A stretch of DNA of 64,000 nt from Chitinophagaceae bacterium (GCA_022843585.1 JALHNJ010000008.1:123577-187576); one strand, 5' to 3'. Positions 35,385 to 44,278 are shown, counted from the stretch's first letter. Notes: a model not told the origin generated them from the sequence alone. Numbers and translations are program-made.

Positions 35385-36334
35385 TTTAGGTTTATGTTTT
35401 TTGACGTGTAGATTTTATCATTGTCATCCACAATAATACAAGCAAGTCCTGCTACCTGATTCACCATATCTAAGCCCACTTTTATTCCCATGATCATTAC
35501 CGGGGTTGCCATTGCATCAGCTATTTCTGCATTAGTGCTAATAATAGTAACGCTTTTTATTCCGCAGATAGGTAGACCAGTTTTCGGATCGATAGTGTGA
35601 GAATATTTCTTCCCGTTTATGGTAATAAATTTTTCATAATTGCCCGAAGTGGCAATGGCCATATTCGTAATATTGAGATAAGAAAAAGGATGAAGGGAAG
35701 AGTTAGGATCGGCAATACCAATTGTCCACTCTTTTCCATTTGGTTGACAGCCCCATGCTGTTAAGTCTCCGGCAGCATTTACAATTCCACTCTTAACTCC
35801 TTTCTGTTGAAGAATAATTTTAGCTCTTTCCGCAGCATAGCCCTTCCCTATTCCACCAAAGCCAACCCGCATTCCTTTTTCTTTCAAAAAAACAGTACAC
35901 TTTTTTTCATCTAAGATTACGTTCCTGTAATTAATTAAATGAACAGATTTTTTTGCCGTCGCAACATCCGGCAAAGCCGTCATTGTTTTATCAAAATTCC
36001 AGAGCTTCTTATCTACAGAACCATATGTAATATCAAAAGCTCCTTGTGTAATTTCTGATATTCGCTTAGATCGTTGTATTAAGTCAAAAACCTCTTTATC
36101 AACTTTTACGGGTCTAACTCCTGCATAAAAATTTATATGATTTGTTTGGCTGGATTCGTTAAATGTGGTGAGTAATGTTTCTATTCTACGGATTTCGCTT
36201 ACCGCATCATCAATTCTTGCTTTAGCCTCCATTACGTCATCAGACACAATGGTAATCTCAAATCGATTACCCATCAACTTAAGTACTTTTCGATGTAGGG
36301 AAAGCGATATAGTAAGTACACTACTTTCGGGCAT
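35381..36334 (-). CDS. apbE: FAD:protein FMN transferase (ApbE)
   Basis: 317 residues. GNRFEITIVSDD at the start of the fold, GFGGIGKGYAAERA and the C-terminal ADAMATPVMIMG are ApbE hallmarks. The enzyme moves FMN from FAD to a Thr or Ser of its target. It usually acts outside the cytoplasmic membrane, yet this frame has no signal peptide or lipobox; an in-frame stop sits five codons upstream of the ATG, so no longer N-terminus is possible. It overlaps the thioredoxin gene by 14 bases and DUF4266 by 4. Confidence 0.92.
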   Translation of the reverse strand: MPESSVLTISLSLHRKVLKLMGNRFEITIVSDDVMEAKARIDDAVSEIRRIETLLTTFNESSQTNHINFYAGVRPVKVDKEVFDLIQRSKRISEITQGAFDITYGSVDKKLWNFDKTMTALPDVATAKKSVHLINYRNVILDEKKCTVFLKEKGMRVGFGGIGKGYAAERAKIILQQKGVKSGIVNAAGDLTAWGCQPNGKEWTIGIADPNSSLHPFSYLNITNMAIATSGNYEKFITINGKKYSHTIDPKTGLPICGIKSVTIISTNAEIADAMATPVMIMGIKVGLDMVNQVAGLACIIVDDNDKIYTSKNINLK

Positions 36335-36761
36335 CAGTTGTTTCCTTTAATAAAAGTATAAACTGTTCGGCCGTAAAATCTGGAAGACCTTCCCATGATT
36401 TTAACAGCTTTCCTTCTGCATTCAACAATAAAGTGTAGGGAAAAATCCCATCGGGATTGTATTTATCAGCCAGCTTCTCATTACTCTTTTGCTGATCTTT
36501 AGCTAGTTGATTCTTCTTAAGGCGGGGAAAATCGGCATTGATTAATACCAGGTTACTATCAGCAAAGTTCTGGAAAGATGTATTTTCAAAAATTGTTCTT
36601 TTCAAATTGATACAGGGAATGCACCAGTCGGAGCCTGAAAAATTTAATAAAACAAATTTATGCTCCTTTGCAGCCTTTTCTTTTGCTTTTTCAAAATCTG
36701 TCTCCCATCCAACTGCAATAAATATACTTGTAGCGATAAAGAAAACAGAAAGAACCTTCAT
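36321..36761 (-). CDS. Secreted thioredoxin-like protein
   Basis: 146 residues. N-terminal hydrophobic signal MKVLSVFFIATSIFIAVGW and a thioredoxin fold with WCIPC (active cysteines C47 and C50), then FPYTLLLNAEGKLLKSWEG containing the cis-proline region. It likely keeps thiols reduced, or reduces disulfides, in the periplasm. It is the first gene of the ApbE operon; the two tail cysteines of the DUF4266 lipoprotein are possible substrates (inference). Confidence 0.9.
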   Translation of the reverse strand: MKVLSVFFIATSIFIAVGWETDFEKAKEKAAKEHKFVLLNFSGSDWCIPCINLKRTIFENTSFQNFADSNLVLINADFPRLKKNQLAKDQQKSNEKLADKYNPDGIFPYTLLLNAEGKLLKSWEGLPDFTAEQFILLLKETTDARK

Positions 36762-36778
36762 TCGTTATAATTTGATAT

Positions 36779-36786
36779 CAAATCTA
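36779..36786 (-). promoter_or_regulatory. -7 box of the thioredoxin-ApbE operon
   Basis: Minus strand TAGATTTG matches TANNTTTG, 17 bases upstream of the thioredoxin ATG (36761). Confidence 0.5.
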
Positions 36787-36857
36787 ACGGAGGCGGCAAA
36801 CAAATAGTATGACTTTTGTCACATTAGTAAAAAAAATCAATCATTTAACTTTTTATT

Positions 36858-38180
36858 CTACTCCAACCCAAACATACCTTTATTCAATTGCTGTAATATT
36901 TGTGTTTTGTATGCTGCAGGAACCAACAGCGAAATATTATGTGGGCTTCCACCATAGCTTACCATACGAACAGGAATATTCATAATTGAACCAAATAGCT
37001 TTTTCACCATATCAGCAGTTTCAGATATCTGGTTACCTACTACCGAAATTATGATCTGGTTGCTATCAATTTCCACGGTACCAAATGGCTCCAGCTCTTT
37101 TATTATTTCTTTCAGGCTGGTTACATTATCGATGGTTAATGATACTGCTACTTCAGAAGTAGTAACCATATCAATTGGAGTTCTGTATTTCTCAAACACT
37201 TCAAATATTTTTCGCAGGAAACCATAGGCCAATAACATCCTGCTGCTCTTAATGCGAATAGCCGTAATATTATCTTTTGCCGCTACCGCCTTTACACCAA
37301 CGCTGCCAGCCAATTCTGTGATGGTGGTTCCTTTTGCATCAGGTTGCATGGTGTTGAGCAATTTTACCGGGATGTTGTATTGCTGTGCAGGCCAGATAGA
37401 AGCAGGATGTAAAATCTTTGCCCCGAAATAAGCTAACTCCGCTGCTTCATCAAAACTCATTTGTTCAACCGGCATTGTTTTCTTTACAATCCTTGGGTCG
37501 TTGTTGTGCATACCGTCAATATCTGTCCATATTTCACACACAGATGCATTGATAGCCGCAGCAATTAATGAAGCGCTATAATCACTGCCTCCTCTTTTCA
37601 GGTTATCAACCTCGCCTCTCGCATTGCGGCAGATATAACCTTGTGTTACAAATATTTTCTTGTCGCTATGGCTTTTGAGTAGTTGACTCAATTTTACTTT
37701 TATGCTGCCGATTTGTGGTTCATCATAATGATCAACCGTCATAAATTCTAATGCTGGCAATAACATATGGTCAATACCCTGATCTTCCAGGTACACACTA
37801 AATAGTTTGGTAGATAATAACTCTCCCTGAGCCAGTATATCTTTACTTAATGCTTCGCTGAAAGAAATACGAAGAATAATATGCAGGAATTCAAAATGCT
37901 CTGCAATGATGCTTTTGGCTTTTGCTAATGAAGTTTCCTTTTTTACTAACTCGCTAACGAAATTCTGGTAGTGTTGCTCCAGCTTTTCAATGGCTTGCTT
38001 AGCAGTAGTTCTGTCGCCTTTGGCGATCAATTCACCAATTTCTACCAATGCATTAGTTGTTCCGGACAATGCTGATAATACAACGATTGTTGGCTCTGTT
38101 TCTTTGGTCACCAACCCTGCTATGTGGTGCATACGTTCCGGCTTACCCACACTTGTGCCGCCAAACTTCATTACTTTCAT
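36858..38180 (-). CDS. lysC: Aspartate kinase
   Basis: 440 residues. MKVMKFGGTSVGKPER at the N-terminus, KRGGSDYSASLIAAAI with EIWTDIDGM, and two C-terminal ACT domains (from ~300; VAVSLTIDN, ISVVGNQI) are typical of a monofunctional aspartokinase. It phosphorylates aspartate for Lys/Thr/Met synthesis and is usually feedback regulated through the ACT domains. A -7 box 137 bases upstream implies a long leader. Confidence 0.95.
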   Translation of the reverse strand: MKVMKFGGTSVGKPERMHHIAGLVTKETEPTIVVLSALSGTTNALVEIGELIAKGDRTTAKQAIEKLEQHYQNFVSELVKKETSLAKAKSIIAEHFEFLHIILRISFSEALSKDILAQGELLSTKLFSVYLEDQGIDHMLLPALEFMTVDHYDEPQIGSIKVKLSQLLKSHSDKKIFVTQGYICRNARGEVDNLKRGGSDYSASLIAAAINASVCEIWTDIDGMHNNDPRIVKKTMPVEQMSFDEAAELAYFGAKILHPASIWPAQQYNIPVKLLNTMQPDAKGTTITELAGSVGVKAVAAKDNITAIRIKSSRMLLAYGFLRKIFEVFEKYRTPIDMVTTSEVAVSLTIDNVTSLKEIIKELEPFGTVEIDSNQIIISVVGNQISETADMVKKLFGSIMNIPVRMVSYGGSPHNISLLVPAAYKTQILQQLNKGMFGLE

Positions 38181-38221
38181 TTTCTTATCTTTTATTTTTA
38201 ATTGGGAAAATGGAATTCGTT

Positions 38222-38261
38222 AAATGAGCACATACACAGATTTAATACAAATGGCTCATTT
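38222..38261 (-). promoter_or_regulatory. Inverted repeat in the lysC leader
   Basis: AAATGAGC (38222-38229) and GCTCATTT (38254-38261) can form an 8-bp stem with a 24-base loop in the lysC leader. A tiny frame MSHLY begins within the first arm. There is no U-tract, so it is not an obvious terminator. Confidence 0.35.
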
Positions 38262-38316
38262 CATTTTGTCCCCCCTCCCGATTTTTTTATGGATTAATTA
38301 ATCTGCAAGCAGGGCG

Positions 38317-38324
38317 CAAAGATA
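38317..38324 (-). promoter_or_regulatory. -7 box of lysC
   Basis: Minus strand TATCTTTG matches TANNTTTG. It would start a transcript with about 130 bases before the lysC ATG. Confidence 0.45.
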
Positions 38325-38349
38325 AGCCCCGCCAAGTAAGTTTAAAACA

Positions 38350-39432
38350 TTATAAAGGTGTTAGCTCAAACTTTTCAGCTAAGGATCTAAGATCATTAAC
38401 TACTTGTTCCAATAAGGGGATACCGTCAATCATTCTTGCAGCTTCAAACTCTCTTTCCGGATCTCCGGGCACCAATACTTTTTCTTCACCAGCAACTGTT
38501 TTTGCATTTCTGAATCCCTGTATCCAATGATCCATACTTTGTTTGAATTCATTTGCCGGACGAAAAGCATCTATTCGCATCGCTCCTAAAAAATGGCCAA
38601 TGCCTTTTCCGGGTTGTTGTGCAGGCATAGGAACATATGCCGGAAATGGCGGTACCCACGGCGCATAGTTTGCACCACTTAATAAAGCAGAAAAAATATC
38701 TACGATAGCTCCCAATGCATATCCTTTATGTGAGCCATGTTCTCTGTCTCCTCCCAATGGCAACAATGCGCCACCGGTTTTTAATGCATGCGGATCATTA
38801 GAAGGATTACCATCTTTATCCTGCACCCAACCGTTTGGTGTTTGCAAATTTTTCCGTTGCAGGATTTCTAATTTTCCATTGGCAGCAGTAGTTGTAGCAA
38901 GATCGGCTACAAAAGCTGGTTCGTTTCCTGCAGGTGCTGCCACACAAATGGGATTTGTGCCAAGCATTTTATCTATAGAAAATGTTGGTGCTACTAATGG
39001 ACTTGCATTCGTCATAGCAATACCCATCATATCATGTTCCAAGGCCATCATTGCGTGATACGCTGCGATACCGAAATGATTACTGTTTTGTACACTCACC
39101 CAGCCAGTACCCACTTGCTTTGCTTTTTCAATAGCGATCTTCATCGCAAAGGGAGCGATCACTAATCCCAATCCACTATCACCATCTACAACGGCTGTTG
39201 ACGGAGTTTCATGAATAACTTTTATCTGTGGCGTAGCATTCACTCTCTTTGCTTCCCACAATCTTACATATCCACTCAGTCTTGCGATACCGTGTGAATC
39301 AATACCACGAAGATCAGCCGACAACAATGTTTTGGTAGCTGTGTCTGCATGTTCAGGTGAACATCCGATCTTTTGAAAAATGGCATTGGTAAAATCAACT
39401 AATTGCTGGTAAGTAAATATTTGCTCTGGCAT
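38350..39432 (-). CDS. Ldh-family (type 2 malate/L-lactate dehydrogenase) oxidoreductase
   Basis: 360 residues from the ATG at 39432. DLRGIDSHGIARL, QNSNHFGIAAYH (catalytic His), GTNPICVAAPAG and HKGYALGAIVDI are signatures of the MDH2/LDH2 family, NAD(P)-dependent oxidoreductases of 2-hydroxy acids or ureidoglycolate and related substrates. An upstream in-frame start at 39450 exists, but a -7 box lies between the two, so the inner ATG is preferred. Last gene of the FAD/TIM/Gfo cluster. Confidence 0.88.
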   Translation of the reverse strand: MPEQIFTYQQLVDFTNAIFQKIGCSPEHADTATKTLLSADLRGIDSHGIARLSGYVRLWEAKRVNATPQIKVIHETPSTAVVDGDSGLGLVIAPFAMKIAIEKAKQVGTGWVSVQNSNHFGIAAYHAMMALEHDMMGIAMTNASPLVAPTFSIDKMLGTNPICVAAPAGNEPAFVADLATTTAANGKLEILQRKNLQTPNGWVQDKDGNPSNDPHALKTGGALLPLGGDREHGSHKGYALGAIVDIFSALLSGANYAPWVPPFPAYVPMPAQQPGKGIGHFLGAMRIDAFRPANEFKQSMDHWIQGFRNAKTVAGEEKVLVPGDPEREFEAARMIDGIPLLEQVVNDLRSLAEKFELTPL

Positions 39433-39436
39433 GCGG

Positions 39437-39444
39437 CAAATATA
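39437..39444 (-). promoter_or_regulatory. -7 box abutting the Ldh-family start codon
   Basis: Minus strand TATATTTG matches TANNTTTG with its last base four positions before the ATG at 39432. Transcripts from it should be leaderless. Confidence 0.5.
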
Positions 39445-39459
39445 AAGCATGTGATGGTT

Positions 39460-40860
39460 TTAAATCCCGGCCTGCTTAACAACCATCTTAACCGGATCCC
39501 AGTTGATGAGTTTTTTTTGAAAATAGCTTTCGTTGCAAGCTAAACAAGGAGCAGCGGCACGAAAACCAAATGTTGCATCTTCTACAACAGGTTTGCCGTT
39601 GCGAACAGATTCAAAGAAGTTAATAAAATGATCAAGTCTGTCATCATAACCGGGAGGAGCCATAAAACGGATAGGTGAAGCATCTACAGAAAGACCTTCT
39701 GCATTCGGGTATTTCTGTTTATAGTTTCGCATGATCTCCCTCTGCACTGCTTCGGGATAAGTATCGAGAGCATCCCATCCGCCGATATTTGGATGCTTTG
39801 AAAATTTATTCCGGTAAATAGTAAAATCATTCCATCCAAAATCAATCATACCCTCTGTGCCATAAAATTTTACTTTACCGCTTTCCACTTTTTCAGCACC
39901 GCTGGCAAGATTTACTTTCAATAAAACCTGGAAAGCCGGATGTTCTTTAGCCGCTGCGTATTCCATTACCCCTGTCATTACATCGGGAACATTACGACCA
40001 TCTTTCCAATAGCTAAGATCACCGGTTGCAAATATTTTTGACGGGCCTTTTGAATCAGTTAAAAAATGAATGCCTGACAAAAGATGCACAAACAGATCAC
40101 CGGCCACACCGGTGCCATACTCTTTATAATTTCTCCACCAGAAAAAACGTTTGGCATCAAAGGAAAGGCTGGTTGGGCTTTTGAAATATTTTTTCCAGGC
40201 AACACTTTCTGTGTTTGCATCCATTGGCATTGTATATTGCCATGCACCTAAAGCTGTGTGACGATCAAAAGAAGCTTCGATACAATTTAACTGGCCGATC
40301 TCCCCAGCCCTATAAAATTTCTTTGCTTCTGAATAAACAATACTGCTGACCCGTTGACTCCCCACCTGCAACACGACTCCTGTTTGTTTCTGCACATTGA
40401 TCACATTCCAACCCTGGTTGAGTTGATGTACAACCGGCTTTTCACAATACACTGCTTTTCTTTTCCGCATCGCATCAATGCTGATCTTATCATGCCACTG
40501 ATCACTGGTGCAAACAACAACAGCATCAATATCGCTGCGATGCAATAATTCTTCATACGACTGTGTGGTAAAAAGTTGCTGGCCGTATAATTCTTTAGCT
40601 CTCTCTAATCTCCCTTTATACAGATCACAAACAGCTACTAGTTTTACACCCGGTACTTCTAACATAGTTTTTGCATTACGGCTGCCCATAATGCCAAAAC
40701 CAATGATACCGACATTGATATTATCAACAGCACTGATCGTTCTTTCGTAGGGGATAATTCGCTTTTCAATTTCCTCTTCGCTAACACTGGCATACGATGT
40801 AAGCGGAGCGATCAATGAAGCAGCTCCTAACTGTTTTAAAAATTTTCTTCTTGATGACAT
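39460..40860 (-). CDS. Gfo/Idh/MocA-family oxidoreductase with Tat-like signal
   Basis: 466 residues. MSSRRKFLKQLGAASLIAPLTS is a twin-arginine type signal. The NAD(P)-binding fold begins NVGIIGFGIMGSRNAKTM, and EKP in AVYCEKPVVHQ is the family's catalytic-lysine motif. Such exported Gfo/Idh/MocA proteins are abundant in Bacteroidota and act on sugars or glycosides. It is the third gene of a four-gene set, 14 bases after the start of the TIM-barrel gene's upstream neighbour spacing would allow co-transcription. Confidence 0.88.
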   Translation of the reverse strand: MSSRRKFLKQLGAASLIAPLTSYASVSEEEIEKRIIPYERTISAVDNINVGIIGFGIMGSRNAKTMLEVPGVKLVAVCDLYKGRLERAKELYGQQLFTTQSYEELLHRSDIDAVVVCTSDQWHDKISIDAMRKRKAVYCEKPVVHQLNQGWNVINVQKQTGVVLQVGSQRVSSIVYSEAKKFYRAGEIGQLNCIEASFDRHTALGAWQYTMPMDANTESVAWKKYFKSPTSLSFDAKRFFWWRNYKEYGTGVAGDLFVHLLSGIHFLTDSKGPSKIFATGDLSYWKDGRNVPDVMTGVMEYAAAKEHPAFQVLLKVNLASGAEKVESGKVKFYGTEGMIDFGWNDFTIYRNKFSKHPNIGGWDALDTYPEAVQREIMRNYKQKYPNAEGLSVDASPIRFMAPPGYDDRLDHFINFFESVRNGKPVVEDATFGFRAAAPCLACNESYFQKKLINWDPVKMVVKQAGI

Positions 40861-40874
40861 ATGCTGGATGCTTG

Positions 40875-41711
40875 TTACTGGTTAGTTGATTGGAGTTTTC
40901 TTATTGCTGATTCATAAAACAATTTATTCTTCTTCATATCCTCCATGTTATTATTCTCGTTGGCTTCGTATTCCATCGAAACAACGCCTTTGAATTTTTG
41001 TCGCTTCAATTCTTTAAGCACTGCCGGTAAATTACAAACACCTTTTCCAAATAAAACATCTTCTGTATTTACATTATCAAATGCAGCTACGTCTTTGAAA
41101 TGAAGTCCCCATATCTTTCCTTCCAATTTCTTCATTGCAGCTTGTATGTTTACACCGTTTCTTGCCCAGTGACCAATATCGGGCCATGCCCCAATTTGTT
41201 GTCGTCCTTTCATGGCAGCAACTGTTGAATCGGGATGCCAGTAATGACTGGATGGTTTGGGATGACAATGCAACGCCACTTTTACCTTATACTTTTTTGC
41301 GAGCCGGTTAAATTCATTAAGGTCTTCCCATTCTGGTTCAGCAGTAATAAAAGGAATGCCCATGTACTTTGCAAACTCAAAGAATTTTTCAAGGTTGTCT
41401 TTATTGTAATAGTACTTATCTATTACACCCAGTGCCAACACTTTTATTTTCTTGTACGCTAAATATTGTTTTAGTTTATCTCTTGCATCGCTGTCGAGAG
41501 TGTAACTAAAAACACCCGGCATCTCTCCGCCTACTTTTTGCCCTGGATACACTTCAAGATATTTTACACCCAGGCTATCTGCTTTCTCTACTGACTCTAA
41601 AAAAGAATATTTATGAAAGGTCCAGGTTTGGATAGAAAGCTGCCAGTTGTTTTGAGCAGTTACACAAAAAGTGGAAAGTAAAAAGTAAAAAATCAAAACT
41701 TGTTTTCGCAT
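40875..41711 (-). CDS. Secreted sugar phosphate isomerase/epimerase (TIM barrel)
   Basis: 278 residues with a signal peptide (MRKQVLIFYFLLSTFCVTAQ). LEVYPG, ALHCHPKPSSHYWHP, ADIGH-like WPDIGHWARNG and GVVSMEYEAN give the acidic and histidine metal ligands of the xylose isomerase-like (AP endonuclease 2) superfamily. Substrate unknown, probably a keto-sugar derivative given the oxidoreductases around it. It starts 3 bases after the FAD enzyme's stop and is followed 14 bases later by the Gfo/Idh/MocA gene. Confidence 0.87.
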   Translation of the reverse strand: MRKQVLIFYFLLSTFCVTAQNNWQLSIQTWTFHKYSFLESVEKADSLGVKYLEVYPGQKVGGEMPGVFSYTLDSDARDKLKQYLAYKKIKVLALGVIDKYYYNKDNLEKFFEFAKYMGIPFITAEPEWEDLNEFNRLAKKYKVKVALHCHPKPSSHYWHPDSTVAAMKGRQQIGAWPDIGHWARNGVNIQAAMKKLEGKIWGLHFKDVAAFDNVNTEDVLFGKGVCNLPAVLKELKRQKFKGVVSMEYEANENNNMEDMKKNKLFYESAIRKLQSTNQ

Positions 41712-41714
41712 AAA

Positions 41715-43634
41715 TTAAAATTCACTGTATTTAAATCCCATTTTACCGTTTATATCCAATGGAAGGTTTTTGCTTCCGAAAAGCAATATGCAATTATTAA
41801 GCATTACAGAAAGTTCTCTTCTTTCTATGCTTCTCTTCGGGTCAAATTTTGTCAATCCCCATTCCTTCCATTTCTTTTCCAAACTAAAAACATTATGCAC
41901 CTGCTTAAAAAAATCTGTTTTAAAATAAGGCCTTAAACGCTTTAAATAATTAAAGCAATCTTCTATATTCATTGGCCTGTCCCATTTTGGTACTCTGCCG
42001 CGAAATCCATAGTGAAAATTAAATGACTTAATAGCGAAATAAAACTTAGTCCCATCCACCAAACTATCCGGATAAAAAAACATTTTATTCCCCCAACCTT
42101 CTGCTTTACCTGTACCTTTTAATATTCCGGTTACCCCAACTTTTTGTATGGCTTCCCAATGAGGATCGGTTGGCTTCACATCCACAAAAGGCATTAAATA
42201 AGTTTTTGTTTTCAACAATTCTTGCTGCACCATTCTTACCGGCACTTCTCTTACTTTCTTTTTTAATTGAACCGTCTTCGCAGCTAATACTCCTGCTGCC
42301 TGCCCGGTCAATAAAACAATAGGCTGCAAACGGGTGGTACCATTCACAATATTCGTTACCGAAATTCCTTTTTCACAAACGATCAATCCATCTATTGTTT
42401 CAGGTATTAATGCCCCCATCGGTACATTAAAAGAAGGTATTGGTGGAAATTCTATCTCCGGCACTTTGCCGGGGTATCTTGCATGATGATGATCCACCGG
42501 GTAGTCACCAACGGATATACCTGTTCTGTACAAAGTGGCGTCATACGGATTCTTAATATGATTGATATTCATCCGCACTACCCCTTTTAGTCTTCGGCCC
42601 TCCCGGTTATAAGGGATCAATGCCATGCCGCCATCCAGCTCATCATCAGCCAGTCCAATATTTTTCATTCCTAATGTTGTCTGCATGAAATAAATAAAAC
42701 CCAGCGTATGTTGTTTTGCCAACTCGTAAGCAGCAGCTCTTTCCGTATTGTTTTTCTCAACTACATTCAAATAAATATCATTTCCAAAGGGTGGCCAGTT
42801 AAGCATGTATTTATCAAACTTTGCGCCGGGGCTGCGTGGCAGTTTCCCATAATTCAGCATTTTAAATTTATCTCCGTTCCAGGGCTTGTCCTCACAAGGA
42901 GCATCAGTGCAAGTGCAATAATATTTTTTAGCATCATAACTATCCGGCTTTGCAATTGTTTTATCAGCATCCTTCCCATAATCTTTCAGTACAGCCGCCC
43001 AGGTAAGATCTTGTATGATATCATTCTTTTGTCTTGCTTCTTTTTCTCCGCTGATAGCCGGGTCATCCATTCCCAGGTCATATGCTGCACCGGCTTTGGC
43101 AAACACATCACCCAATTCTGTTCCATCAACAATAACCGTTGCCTTTACTTCCAATCCTTCCGTATTGTCCTTATTATAAAAAGACGCAGCAATAACCTTA
43201 TTCCCTTTTTTGGAAACCGTTTCAAATTCATATCCAAATACGACGGTGAGATTTTTTTCCTTCATCGCCCATACCTTGAAAATACTGTCAGCAACACGGG
43301 GTTCAAAGTTGGTATTGCTAACCCAACCTGTATTCAAACGATTTCTTCCATAATGCTTATACAAAGCCTGTCTGAATTCTTCCCACATACCACTGGGTAA
43401 TTGATCATTTCCATCCGTGCAACTTACTCCGGCAGCCGTGAGCATTCCGCCAAGCATCATCGTTGGTTCAACCATAACTGTTTTTACTCCCAGTCTCGCT
43501 GATTGAATGGCCGCAGCTGTTCCCCCAACACCGCCACCGACTACTAAAACTTCTGTTTCAATTTTATGGAACTGACGTTGGGCAATACAAAAAAAAGGAA
43601 TGAGTTGGATGAATAGAATGAAAGCTCTCTTCAT
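41715..43634 (-). CDS. Secreted FAD-dependent oxidoreductase
   Basis: 639 residues with a signal peptide (MKRAFILFIQLIPFFCIAQ). The dinucleotide motif VLVVGGGVGGTAAAIQSARLG and the later VIVDGTELGDVFAKAGA match the FAD-dependent oxidoreductase family PF12831 common in sugar-degrading Bacteroidota. A distinct C-terminal region (from ~510) lacks similarity I can name. First gene of the FAD-TIM-Gfo-Ldh module and probably the enzyme that oxidises the incoming carbohydrate. The ssb terminator lies just upstream. Confidence 0.88.
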   Translation of the reverse strand: MKRAFILFIQLIPFFCIAQRQFHKIETEVLVVGGGVGGTAAAIQSARLGVKTVMVEPTMMLGGMLTAAGVSCTDGNDQLPSGMWEEFRQALYKHYGRNRLNTGWVSNTNFEPRVADSIFKVWAMKEKNLTVVFGYEFETVSKKGNKVIAASFYNKDNTEGLEVKATVIVDGTELGDVFAKAGAAYDLGMDDPAISGEKEARQKNDIIQDLTWAAVLKDYGKDADKTIAKPDSYDAKKYYCTCTDAPCEDKPWNGDKFKMLNYGKLPRSPGAKFDKYMLNWPPFGNDIYLNVVEKNNTERAAAYELAKQHTLGFIYFMQTTLGMKNIGLADDELDGGMALIPYNREGRRLKGVVRMNINHIKNPYDATLYRTGISVGDYPVDHHHARYPGKVPEIEFPPIPSFNVPMGALIPETIDGLIVCEKGISVTNIVNGTTRLQPIVLLTGQAAGVLAAKTVQLKKKVREVPVRMVQQELLKTKTYLMPFVDVKPTDPHWEAIQKVGVTGILKGTGKAEGWGNKMFFYPDSLVDGTKFYFAIKSFNFHYGFRGRVPKWDRPMNIEDCFNYLKRLRPYFKTDFFKQVHNVFSLEKKWKEWGLTKFDPKRSIERRELSVMLNNCILLFGSKNLPLDINGKMGFKYSEF

Positions 43635-43664
43635 ATAGTCAAGTTACAGAATGAAATACAAAAA

Positions 43665-43697
43665 TTAAAAAAAATGCTCCCGTAAAAAGGGAGCATT
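43665..43697 (-). terminator. Rho-independent terminator of ssb
   Basis: Minus strand: AATGCTCCC, seven-base loop, GGGAGCATT, then a run of T. It lies 24 bases past the ssb stop. Confidence 0.9.
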
Positions 43698-43720
43698 CTT
43701 AAGCAAATAGTATTGGTTCT

Positions 43721-44158
43721 TTAAAAAGGTAAATCGTCTACTGGCTCAGTTATTTCATTAGGCACATTGCTGTTGCCCGACATTGCTGATGAAGCATTGT
43801 TTGGTTGCTGATAAGAAGCCCCTCCCAATGAGTTTTCAGCTTTGCTGCTTCCTAACAATTGTACTTCTCTTACACGAAGTGAAAGGGAAGAACCCGGTGT
43901 GCCATCATTTCTTTGGAAAGATCTTGCTTCAGGTTGCCCTTCTACAAATACCTGTGTGCCTTTTTGCAGGTAAGGAGAAATTGCTGTTCTGTCTGTCCAA
44001 TACGCACAGTCTACCCAAATGGTTTTTGTTTGCAAAACTCCCTGGCTGTCTTTGTACTTTTCTGAATGGGCAACGGTAAAGTTGATTACACTTTTTCCAT
44101 TTACAGTGTTTACTACACAGTCTTTGCCTAAGTGACCGATAACTTGCATTTTAATCAT
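43721..44158 (-). CDS. ssb: Single-stranded DNA-binding protein
   Basis: 145 residues from the ATG at 44158; a TTG three codons upstream is the alternative. MIKMQVIGHLGKDC starts the OB fold, with INFTVAHSEKYKD and WVDCAYW typical of bacterial SSB. The low-complexity linker is rich in Q, N and S, and the acidic tail ends DDLPF, the partner-binding tip. It coats single-stranded DNA in replication and repair. Confidence 0.95.
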   Translation of the reverse strand: MIKMQVIGHLGKDCVVNTVNGKSVINFTVAHSEKYKDSQGVLQTKTIWVDCAYWTDRTAISPYLQKGTQVFVEGQPEARSFQRNDGTPGSSLSLRVREVQLLGSSKAENSLGGASYQQPNNASSAMSGNSNVPNEITEPVDDLPF

Positions 44159-44278
44159 AGTGCTCAATTTTTAATGTGACGTAATATAATTTATGCGGTA
44201 AAATACTAAATTTTGTAGTACAAAAAATAGCTGCAAATAGAAAAAGTTAGAATGTGAATAAATAGCTGTTAACTGAAA

